DNA of 13,192 nt, from contig JAEYYL010000024.1 of the NCBI GenBank assembly GCA_023430825.1, positions 1-13,192 on the forward strand, written 5' to 3'. This stretch comes from Verrucomicrobiota bacterium (GTDB taxonomy: Bacteria > Verrucomicrobiota > Verrucomicrobiia > Opitutales > Opitutaceae). Positions 7,054-13,192 of the stretch are shown here, piece after piece. The notes beneath the pieces are model-generated. The model was not told the DNA's origin. It worked only from the letters and a program-made list of their open reading frames with translations, and did not search any database. A program made the position numbers and the translations under genes. Numbering within the stretch: position 1 is the first letter of the stretch; each line of letters begins with the position of its first letter.

Positions 7054-8319
7054 ATGCCCTTGCGCCCCACCCGCTGGCTCCGCTTCTTTCATCACGCAAC
7101 GATCGCCTTCATCGCCGCGATCGCCATGCGCGCGTCCGACACGCCGGAATTCCACGCCCGCAACGGCCTCCCTCATCTCGCGAATCCCGGCCGCGAACTG
7201 CGTGTCGCCTACCTCGGCGGCAGCATCACCGCCGCCGACGGCTGGCGCCCGCTCACCACGCAACACCTGCGCACCCAGTTTTCGGATACAGCCATCGTCG
7301 AAATCGCGGCCGGCCTTCCCGGCACCGGCTCCGACCTCGGCGTCTGCCGGCTCGAGCGCGACGTCCTGCGCCACGGTCCCAACCTGCTCTTCGTCGAATT
7401 CGCCGTAAACGACGCCTCCACGCCGCCCGCGCGCATCGAACGCACGATCGAGGGCATCGTCCGCCAGACGTGGCGCGCCGATCCGCGCACCGACATCGTG
7501 TTCGTTTACACCGTGTCCACGCCCGGCCTGCCCGATCTCCAGGCCGGCCGCTTCCCCGCCGCAGCGCAGGCCATGGAGCGCGTCGCCGCTCACTACGGCA
7601 TCCCGTCGCTCCACTTCGGCGTCGAGATCGCGCGTCGCGTGACCGACGGCTCGCTCGTGTTCAAGGACGCCGCCAACCCCACCGACGAGCGCACCTTCTC
7701 CACCGACGGCGTGCACCCGACCGCCTCCGGCCATCGCATCTACTTCGCCACGCTCGAGCGCGCCTTGCGCGTTTTCCGCGACGCGGTGACGCCCCGGCCC
7801 GCCGAACTGCCAGCACCGCTCCACGCCACCAACTGGGAGCACGCGCGCCTGCGCGAGTTCGCCGCATCGAATTTCGACGGCGACTGGGCGCTCCTCACTC
7901 CCGACGATCCCAATCTCCGCGGCGCCACGAAGGCGCTGCTCCCGCCCACCTGGCGCGCCGCCGCTCCCGGTGCGAGCGTCACGTTCGAGTTCACCGGCCG
8001 CACCTTCGGCCTGCTCGGCATCGCCGCGCCCGACAGCGGTCAGTTTTGCGTCATCGTCGACGATCGCGAACCGATCGTCGTCACATTCTTCGACGCCTTC
8101 GTCAGTCCCACCTTCTGCCGCCAGAAGCCGTGGTTTTATCCGGGTGAACTCGCCGACGGGCCGCATCGCGTGCGCGTCGAACTGCTCGACACGTCCATCG
8201 ACAAAGCCGCAATCAAAGCCACGCGCTCCGACCAACCCCTCGCCGATCCCGCCGCCTACGAGCCGCATCGTCTCACGCTCGCCGGTGCCTTGATCGTCGG
8301 CTCGTCCGCGACGCGATGA
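7054..8319 (+). CDS. Secreted SGNH/GDSL hydrolase with C-terminal beta domain
   Basis: The 421-residue product is a predicted esterase acting outside the cytoplasm. A signal peptide (MPLRPTRWLR, then ATIAFIAAIAM, likely cut near residue 27) is followed by an SGNH domain (about 48-240): LGGSIT with Ser57, GLPGTGS around Gly92, FAVND with Asn119, and TDGVHP with Asp218/His221. All four conserved blocks are present. Residues about 255-420 make a strand-rich region (SVTFEFTGRTFGLLG, HRVRVELLD) of the kind that packs on or accompanies the catalytic domain in Verrucomicrobia SGNH proteins. The start is set by the GGGAGG site at 7039. The stop TGA overlaps an ATG of the lacI frame at 8316, so the two genes are probably co-transcribed. 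It is unrelated in detail to the esterase at 3160. Deacetylation of a glycan is the likely role but is not shown by sequence. Confidence 0.88.
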   Translation: MPLRPTRWLRFFHHATIAFIAAIAMRASDTPEFHARNGLPHLANPGRELRVAYLGGSITAADGWRPLTTQHLRTQFSDTAIVEIAAGLPGTGSDLGVCRLERDVLRHGPNLLFVEFAVNDASTPPARIERTIEGIVRQTWRADPRTDIVFVYTVSTPGLPDLQAGRFPAAAQAMERVAAHYGIPSLHFGVEIARRVTDGSLVFKDAANPTDERTFSTDGVHPTASGHRIYFATLERALRVFRDAVTPRPAELPAPLHATNWEHARLREFAASNFDGDWALLTPDDPNLRGATKALLPPTWRAAAPGASVTFEFTGRTFGLLGIAAPDSGQFCVIVDDREPIVVTFFDAFVSPTFCRQKPWFYPGELADGPHRVRVELLDTSIDKAAIKATRSDQPLADPAAYEPHRLTLAGALIVGSSATR

Positions 8320-8364
8320 GCGCCGCTCGAAAAAGCAACCCATTGCGTGGCATTACGTCGTCCG

Positions 8365-8378
8365 CTGAATTCGTTCAG
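8365..8378 (-). promoter_or_regulatory. Putative LacI-family operator, site 4 (autoregulatory)
   Basis: The minus strand reads CTGAACGAATTCAG, matching the consensus of the other four sites. It ends 3 nt before the lacI ATG at 8382, where a ribosome binding site would normally lie. Bound protein here could block the lacI leader or transcription coming from the upstream esterase gene, giving negative feedback. If translation instead begins at 8316, the site would lie inside the coding region. Confidence 0.6.
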
Positions 8379-8381
8379 TCG

Positions 8382-9419
8382 ATGACGCCCCCTCCCCGCT
8401 GCACGATCAAGGACATCGCCGCCAAGGCCGGCGTCGCCGTCTCCACGGTCTCCTACGCGCTGCGCAACCATCCGAGCATTCCGCCCGCCACCTGCCGGCG
8501 CATCCAGGCGATCGGCGAAAAACTCGGCTACCGGCCCGATCCGCAAATCTCCGCCTTGATGGCGCACATCGGCCGCGGCCGCGCCGTGCCTTCGTCGGGC
8601 CGCATCGCGCTCGTCTGGATGCAGGGTCGCCGCACGCACACGCGCACCGACGACTTTTTCCTGCAAATGCGCGAAGGCGCCGCCGCGCGCGCGCAGTTGC
8701 GCGGTTATCACCTCGAGGAATTCTGGCCCGACGAAGACCGGCTCACGGGCGCGCGACTCAGCGGCATTCTCCGCGCGCGCGGGATTCAAAGCGTGATCTT
8801 CTCGCCCAGCATCGAGGGCGTCGCCGCCGACTACGCGCTCGAGTGGCAACACTTTGCCTGCGTCGTGCTCGGTCACGCGCGCTGGCCCGTCGACCTGCAC
8901 CGCGTCGCGCACGATCATTACCACGCCGTCTGCGAATGCCTCCAGCGCATGACCGCCGCCGGCGTCACCCGCCCCGCGATCGTGCTCACCGAGGAAATCA
9001 ACCAGCGCACCGACAGCGCGGTGAAGGCCGCGTTCATTACGCACCATCCCAACGAAGCGAAAGCACGCGGCTCGATCTACGCGCTCGACCAGCGCGGCGC
9101 GCGCGAATTCCCCGCGTGGCTCCGCACGCACGACCCCGACGGCGTCCTGCTGCTGCGCCGCGAAATGTGGTCCGAGATCGCCACGCCGCGGCTCAAGGCG
9201 CTGCACGCCGCCGATCGCGTGTGGTGCGCGAACTGGCAGGCGAACGATCCGCTCGCGTTGCCGGGCATCCAGCAGCGCTACGATCTCGCCGCGCGCGCCG
9301 CCGTCGACCTTGTCACCGGCCTCGAACAGAGCCGCACGCTCGGCCTCCCCGATCACCCGCAATGCGTGCAGATCCGCGGCGACTGGCACGAACACACCAC
9401 GATCCCCGCGCCGGCATAA
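8382..9419 (+). CDS. LacI-family transcriptional regulator
   Basis: The 345-residue product is a DNA-binding regulator with a sugar-type sensor domain. The N-terminal helix-turn-helix (about 7-53) reads CTIKDIAAKAGVAVSTVSYA, then LRNHPSI and IQAIGEKLGYRPDP, all typical of LacI. The periplasmic-binding-protein-like domain spans about 72-335 (GRIALVWM, GIQSVIFSP, PDGVLLLRREM, QQRYDLAARAAVDL). The hinge helix is unusual: the common ARxL segment is replaced by QISALM. The ATG at 8382 places the helix-turn-helix at the very N-terminus as in the family. An ATG at 8316 overlapping the previous stop (ATGA) would add 22 residues and remains possible. The gene sits in the middle of the locus, and a five-copy palindrome flanks it and its neighbours, so it is probably the local, autoregulated repressor. 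The inducer is unknown; a sugar released from the glycan is likely. Confidence 0.93.
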   Translation: MTPPPRCTIKDIAAKAGVAVSTVSYALRNHPSIPPATCRRIQAIGEKLGYRPDPQISALMAHIGRGRAVPSSGRIALVWMQGRRTHTRTDDFFLQMREGAAARAQLRGYHLEEFWPDEDRLTGARLSGILRARGIQSVIFSPSIEGVAADYALEWQHFACVVLGHARWPVDLHRVAHDHYHAVCECLQRMTAAGVTRPAIVLTEEINQRTDSAVKAAFITHHPNEAKARGSIYALDQRGAREFPAWLRTHDPDGVLLLRREMWSEIATPRLKALHAADRVWCANWQANDPLALPGIQQRYDLAARAAVDLVTGLEQSRTLGLPDHPQCVQIRGDWHEHTTIPAPA

Positions 9420-9424
9420 TCGCT

Positions 9425-9454
9425 GTCATTGCGAGCGCAGCGACGAAGCAATCC
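9425..9454. repeat. Short hairpin repeat of a type widespread in bacteria
   Basis: The segment GTCATTGCGAGCGCAGCGAC followed by GAAGCAATCC has complementary ends (ATTGC with GCAAT). The same kind of sequence is known as an interspersed repeat in many unrelated bacterial genomes. It begins 5 bases after the lacI stop and may act as a transcript-end hairpin. It lies 17 bases before operator site 5. Recognition is from memory of the motif, not from a search. Confidence 0.65.
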
Positions 9455-9471
9455 ATCTGAGGGCCAGACCG

Positions 9472-9485
9472 CTGAACGGTTTCAG
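9472..9485 (+). promoter_or_regulatory. Putative LacI-family operator, site 5
   Basis: CTGAACGGTTTCAG is the most symmetric copy of the motif (CTGAA-N4-TTCAG, perfect outer five bases). It ends 78 nt before the transporter ATG, in the 144-bp gap after lacI, and would control the transporter/beta-helix operon. Confidence 0.68.
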
Positions 9486-9563
9486 CAAACCCAGCGTTCG
9501 CCCGTTCCATCCCTTCTCTTTCGCTCACGCTTCGCACCGCACCCCGCGGCGTCTCGTTCCCCC

Positions 9564-10769
9564 ATGACTCTTCCCCGCCGCAGCTGGATGCTGCTCGCCC
9601 TGCTCTTCGGCATCGGCCTGCTCAACTACCTCGACCGCCAGACGCTTTCGATCCTGAAGGCCACGCTGAAGCTCGAGTTCGCGCTCACCGACACGCACTA
9701 CTCGTGGCTCGTCGCCGCGTTCATGGGGCCCTACATCGTGTTCTACGTGATCAGCGGCCGGCTCGTGGATCGCTTCGGCACGCGCGCGAGCCTCGCCGCC
9801 TTCACCGCCGTCTGGTCGCTCGCGAATGTCTTCAGCGGCCTCGCGCAAAACTTCGGCCAGCTCGCCGGCGCCCGCGCGCTCCTCGGGGCCGCCGAGCCCG
9901 GCGCGTTTCCCGCCATCCAGCGCGTAATGATGACGTGGTTTCCCAAGGAGCGCCGCGCGTTCGCCTGGAGCCTCCTCAGCCCGTGCACCACCGTCGGCGC
10001 CATCCTCGCGCCGCCGCTCGTCGCCGGCCTCACCGGCTGGTGGAACTGGCACATGGCGTTCATCATCCCCGGCGCCGCCGGCATCGCCCTCGCCTTCGTC
10101 TGGTGGACCGCCGATCGCAATCCGCCGACGTTTCCGCACGAAACCACCACCGACGCTCCGCCGCCGCCCATGCGCACGATCCTCGCCGATCGCCGCGTCT
10201 GGCTCCTCCTCGGCGCGCGCGCGCTCACCGATCCCGTCTGGTATTTTCACCTGTTCTGGCTTCCGGGCTACCTGCAGGAACGCCTCGGCGTCTCGCTCCC
10301 GCAACTCGGCTGGATCGGCTGGATTCCGTCGTTCGTCGCCTCCGCCGCCGTCATGACGACCGGGCGCACCACCGACTATTTCGTCTCGCGCGGACACGAA
10401 CCGGCGCGCGTGCGCATCACGATGTTCGCCACCGCCGCGCTCTTCGCGCCAATCGGCGCGTTCACCACGTTCGCGCCGTCTGTGCCGTGGGCGCTCGTCC
10501 TGATCTCGATCGTAGCGATCGTCTGCCAGATCTGGTTCTTCGGCCAGGGCCTGCTCGTCGCCGACGTTTTCCCGCGCCACTCCGCCGCCACCATCGCCGG
10601 TCTGCTCGGCGCCGTCGGCGCGACCGGCGGTCTGCTGATGAACCTCGTCGCCGGCCCGCTCATCGAAAGCGCCGGTTACATCGCCGTCTTCAGCGGTCTC
10701 GCCTGCCTCCATCCGCTCGCCGCTCTCCTGCTCTGGCGCGCCCGCTCCAAACTCGTCACGCCGTCATGA
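9564..10769 (+). CDS. MFS transporter, anion:cation symporter (hexuronate-type) like
   Basis: The 401-residue product is an inner-membrane carrier of the major facilitator superfamily with about twelve hydrophobic segments. The first helix contains GLLNYLDRQTLSIL (18-31), the pattern of ACS-family sugar-acid transporters of the ExuT/GudP type. The loop 2-3 motif A is GRLVDRFGTR (65-74), and ALLGAAEPGAFPAIQRVMMTWFPKERRAFA (about 105-134) matches the family's conserved helix 4 and following loop. The ATG at 9564 puts the first helix right after a short basic start; the open frame upstream has no ATG. No Shine-Dalgarno sequence is visible. Its TGA overlaps the ATG of the beta-helix gene (ATGA, 10766-10769), implying one operon and coupled translation. 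Operator site 5 lies 78 nt upstream. Uptake of a uronate or similar sugar acid is plausible from family resemblance only. Confidence 0.9.
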   Translation: MTLPRRSWMLLALLFGIGLLNYLDRQTLSILKATLKLEFALTDTHYSWLVAAFMGPYIVFYVISGRLVDRFGTRASLAAFTAVWSLANVFSGLAQNFGQLAGARALLGAAEPGAFPAIQRVMMTWFPKERRAFAWSLLSPCTTVGAILAPPLVAGLTGWWNWHMAFIIPGAAGIALAFVWWTADRNPPTFPHETTTDAPPPPMRTILADRRVWLLLGARALTDPVWYFHLFWLPGYLQERLGVSLPQLGWIGWIPSFVASAAVMTTGRTTDYFVSRGHEPARVRITMFATAALFAPIGAFTTFAPSVPWALVLISIVAIVCQIWFFGQGLLVADVFPRHSAATIAGLLGAVGATGGLLMNLVAGPLIESAGYIAVFSGLACLHPLAALLLWRARSKLVTPS

Positions 10770-13063
10770 TCCGGATTCTCACGCTTTTCTTTTTCCTCTC
10801 CGCCGCCGTTTCCTTCGTTCACGCGAGCGATACCCCGGGCTTTCACGTCGCCCCGCCGCCGGTCGGCGACGACGCCCACGACGGCAGCGCACAGGCGCCG
10901 TTCGCCACGCTCGATCGCGCGCGGCTCGCCGTGCGCGCGCACCTCGCCGCGCACGAACTCACCGAAGACCTCGTCGTCGAACTCCGCGGCGGCACTTACC
11001 CGCTGGCCGCGCCCGTGCGCTTCGAACCCGCCGACTCCGGCGAAAACGGTTTCTCCGTCGTCTATCGCGCCGCACCTGGCGCGGCGGTCGTGCTCAGCGG
11101 CGGGCAACGCATCACCAAGTGGACGCGCGAAGCCGACGGCGTTTACCGCGCCGAGGTCGGCCCCGACGTCGATTTCCGCCAGCTCTGGATCGACGCCCGC
11201 CGCGCCATCCGCGCGCGCACGCCGAATGTCGGCCGCACGTTCAGCTTCGCCGCCGACAAACAAGCCGACGGTTTCGACCTCCCGAGCGAACAACTCGCCG
11301 ACGTCGCGCTCCGCCCCGGCGAGATCGAGCTGTCCGTATTGATTGCGTGGATGCACAAGCGCCTGCGGATCGCGCGCACCGCCGAGGGCAGCCAGCCGGG
11401 CCTCACGCGCGCCGTCATCGCCGCGCCGGAGTGGGATGGCATCACGAACCAGCCGCAGGGCGACCGCGTGTATCTGAACCGCGAATACTGGCTGGAGAAC
11501 GCCCGGGAGTTCCTCGACGCCCCGGGCGAGTTTCACCTCGACCGCGCCGCCGGCGTGCTGCGTTACCGGCCGCGTCCCGGCGAGGATCTCGCCCGCGTCG
11601 AAGTCGTTCGCCCCGGCGCGGAAAGCCTCGTCGTCCTCGCCGGCGAGCTCGACGCCCCCGTCCACGACCTGCGCTTCGAGGGCCTGACCTTCGCGCACAC
11701 CGGCTGGACCCGCCCCAACCACCACGGCTTCGTCGACGTGCAGGCGAACTCGCTCGTCCCCGCGTCGCTCGCGGACGCGGTCGATCCGCAATATCGCCAC
11801 AACCAGCGGAAGGACCGCATCCCCGCCGCATTTCAGGCCGCGACCGCCGACCGCATCGTCGTGCGCGGCTGTCGTTTCGCCCAGCTCGGCGGCACCGGCG
11901 TGATGTTCACCGGCGGCGGCGACGACAATGTCATCGAGGGCAACTCGTTCTTCGATCTCGCCGGCGGCGGCATCGAGTTCGGCGAGGACGCCGCGCAGCC
12001 GGCGAGCCCGCGACTTTTTCCCCGGCGCAATCGCATCGCCAACAATTTTCTCGCGCGCATCGGCGAGGACTACTTCGGCTCCGTCGCGATCCTCGGTTAC
12101 TACACCGACGCCTCGCTCATCACGCACAACGAGATCGCCGCGATCCCCTACACCGCGATCAGCCAGGGTTGGGGCTGGGACAAACCCCGCAGCCCCGACG
12201 ACTCGCGCGCGAATCGCATCACGCACAACCGCGTCACGAATTACATGCGCCGGCTCGACGACGGCGGCGGCCTCTACACCACCGGCCGCCAGCCCGGCTC
12301 CGAGATCGCGGGCAACTATCTCGCGCACATGCTCACGCCGAATCCGCACACGAAGGCCGGCGGCGCGCTCTACCCCGACCAGTGCACCGAAGGCTACCAC
12401 CTCCATCACAACGTCGTCGTCGACGCCGTGCGCTGGCTCAACATCTGGAATCCCAACATCCGCGACAACCGCGTCGACTCCAACTACGCCAACACCGCCG
12501 CGCAGCGCAACGACGGCACCGACAACCACGTCGAAGCTGTCCACGTCGTCACCGACGGCCGCTGGCCCGAGCCCGCGCGAACGATCATCGCTTCGGCCGG
12601 GCTAGAACCCAGCTTCGCGCGCGCGCTCGAACTCGTCGCGCCGGCCGACGTGATTCTCACGACCGCCGATCTGGAATTCGCCGCCATCGCGGGTTCATGG
12701 AACGCGACCGATTCTTCCGATGTTTCCGCCAGCGATTACGGCACGTTCGTTCGCCAGTCGACCGCCCCCGACGCCGCCGCGCGCTGGAATCCGATTCTCC
12801 CCAAAACCGGCCGCTACGCCGTCAGCGTCTGGCAACCCGCCGGCGCCGCCGCCGCGCGCTACACGATCCATCCTGACGACGGCGCGAAGGTCGTGACGCT
12901 TCCGTCCGCCGCCAAAGAAGGTTGGGCCAAGTTGGGCGAGTTCGATTTCCCCGCCGGAGCACGCGCGCAAATCGAAGTGCACCGCGCGCCGGGCGACGCC
13001 GCGCGACCACTCGCTGCCGCCGCGCTGCGTTGCACGCTCACCAGCGCGCCCCGGCGCGACTAA
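10766..13063 (+). CDS. Secreted right-handed beta-helix protein, probable glycoside hydrolase (GH141-like) with golvesin-like C-terminal domain
   Basis: The 765-residue product has a signal peptide (MIRILTLFFFLSAAVSFVHA, cut near residue 20) and should act in the periplasm or outside. The N-terminal part (about 25-115) carries the FHVAP...GDDAHDGSAQAPFATLDRAR and ELRGGTYPL signature that opens many beta-helix polysaccharidases. A beta-sandwich insertion follows (DGVYRAEV, DFRQLWIDARRAIRARTPN, 124-154), then beta-helix turns from about 300 to 580 (LRFEGLTFAHTG, NVIEGNSFFDLAGGGIEF, HNEIAAIPYTAI, DDGGGLYTTGRQPG). This order resembles GH141, whose known members include alpha-L-fucosidase and xylanase. 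The family call is from memory, and catalytic residues cannot be assigned. Residues about 640-740 (GSWNATDSS, YGTFVRQS, ARWNPILPKTGRYAVSVWQP) match a golvesin/xanthan-lyase C-terminal binding domain. It is co-transcribed with the transporter through an ATGA overlap and is followed by a strong terminator. Confidence 0.88.
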   Translation: MIRILTLFFFLSAAVSFVHASDTPGFHVAPPPVGDDAHDGSAQAPFATLDRARLAVRAHLAAHELTEDLVVELRGGTYPLAAPVRFEPADSGENGFSVVYRAAPGAAVVLSGGQRITKWTREADGVYRAEVGPDVDFRQLWIDARRAIRARTPNVGRTFSFAADKQADGFDLPSEQLADVALRPGEIELSVLIAWMHKRLRIARTAEGSQPGLTRAVIAAPEWDGITNQPQGDRVYLNREYWLENAREFLDAPGEFHLDRAAGVLRYRPRPGEDLARVEVVRPGAESLVVLAGELDAPVHDLRFEGLTFAHTGWTRPNHHGFVDVQANSLVPASLADAVDPQYRHNQRKDRIPAAFQAATADRIVVRGCRFAQLGGTGVMFTGGGDDNVIEGNSFFDLAGGGIEFGEDAAQPASPRLFPRRNRIANNFLARIGEDYFGSVAILGYYTDASLITHNEIAAIPYTAISQGWGWDKPRSPDDSRANRITHNRVTNYMRRLDDGGGLYTTGRQPGSEIAGNYLAHMLTPNPHTKAGGALYPDQCTEGYHLHHNVVVDAVRWLNIWNPNIRDNRVDSNYANTAAQRNDGTDNHVEAVHVVTDGRWPEPARTIIASAGLEPSFARALELVAPADVILTTADLEFAAIAGSWNATDSSDVSASDYGTFVRQSTAPDAAARWNPILPKTGRYAVSVWQPAGAAAARYTIHPDDGAKVVTLPSAAKEGWAKLGEFDFPAGARAQIEVHRAPGDAARPLAAAALRCTLTSAPRRD

Positions 13064-13064
13064 A

Positions 13065-13177
13065 TCATGGAGCCGCGGCGCCCTCGCCGCGTTTTTTCGA
13101 GCAAGCGCGACGGGGACGCCGCGACTCACCCAGCGCGACCGCTGAGTCCCGGCCTCGCAGAGCTCGGCCCTCCATCA
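13065..13177. repeat. Possible repeat element with inverted ends around the terminator
   Basis: ATGGAG at 13067-13072 is mirrored by CTCCAT at 13170-13175. Inside are the terminator hairpin, a GACTCA/TGAGTC stem (13123-13128 with 13143-13148) and a GGCC-bounded segment (13151-13169). The nested inverted repeats suggest a compact interspersed element rather than random spacer, but only one copy is in the window and its limits are uncertain. Confidence 0.4.
13074..13097 (+). terminator. Rho-independent terminator of the transporter/beta-helix operon
   Basis: A perfect 7-bp GC stem, CGCGGCG (13074-13080) with CGCCGCG (13085-13091), encloses loop CCCT and is followed directly by six T (13092-13097). 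It begins 10 bases after the beta-helix stop codon and is oriented to end the plus-strand operon. Confidence 0.88.
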
Positions 13178-13192
13178 CCCCGCCTCCTGGAG

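Noticed and set aside
9704..10765. In-frame upstream extension of the beta-helix gene through the transporter
   Set aside because: The extension is an arginine-rich shadow of the MFS gene. The ATG at 10766 starts an evident signal peptide and overlaps the MFS stop.
10676..12544. Minus-strand open frame of 622 codons opposite the beta-helix gene
   Set aside because: Valine/alanine/arginine-rich shadow of a well-supported plus-strand gene; no domain recognised.

Overview
The window is a GC-rich stretch from what looks like a Verrucomicrobiota bacterium of the Opitutaceae type. This is inferred from the outer-membrane receptor style, the LacI regulator with a 'LRNHPSI' helix region, the mix of secreted SGNH esterases, PF12831-type FAD oxidoreductase and beta-helix proteins, and the near absence of Shine-Dalgarno sequences. 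No rRNA or other marker gene is present, so the placement is tentative. The first 35 bases are almost pure C and probably mark a contig end or poor sequence.

Seven protein genes are supported. On the minus strand is a TonB-dependent receptor (217-2889). Divergent from it, on the plus strand, are: a secreted two-domain esterase (SGNH plus alpha/beta hydrolase, 3160-4671); an FAD-dependent oxidoreductase with a C-terminal beta-sandwich (4947-6755); a second secreted SGNH hydrolase (7054-8319); a LacI-family regulator (8382-9419); an MFS transporter resembling hexuronate/anion symporters (9564-10769); and a secreted right-handed beta-helix protein, probably a glycoside hydrolase with a golvesin/xanthan-lyase-like C-terminal domain (10766-13063). 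The last two overlap by ATGA. A strong intrinsic terminator follows at 13074-13097.

The genes read as a compact locus for uptake and breakdown of an acetylated, probably plant-derived glycan. The receptor would bring oligosaccharides across the outer membrane, the esterases would remove acyl groups, the beta-helix protein would cut glycosidic bonds, the MFS carrier would import the sugar, and the FAD enzyme would oxidise a substrate. The substrate is not readable from sequence.

The most interesting signal is a 14-bp imperfect palindrome, CTGA(A/G)CG(A/G)(T/A)TTCA(G/A). It occurs five times, each time just upstream of a gene: twice in the receptor/esterase divergent region, once before the FAD gene, once 3 nt before the regulator's start, and once before the transporter. 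This is the pattern expected for the operator of the LacI protein encoded here, so the locus is probably a self-contained, autoregulated local regulon.

Most intergenic gaps also carry palindromic repetitive DNA, of at least four families: a ~127-bp element with 26-28-bp inverted ends (two copies, 69-196 and 6916-7041), a REPIN with GTAG heads (4682-4772), a second REPIN-like pair (6792-6851), and a hairpin repeat of a type widespread in bacteria (9425-9454). A possible fifth element surrounds the terminator at the right end.
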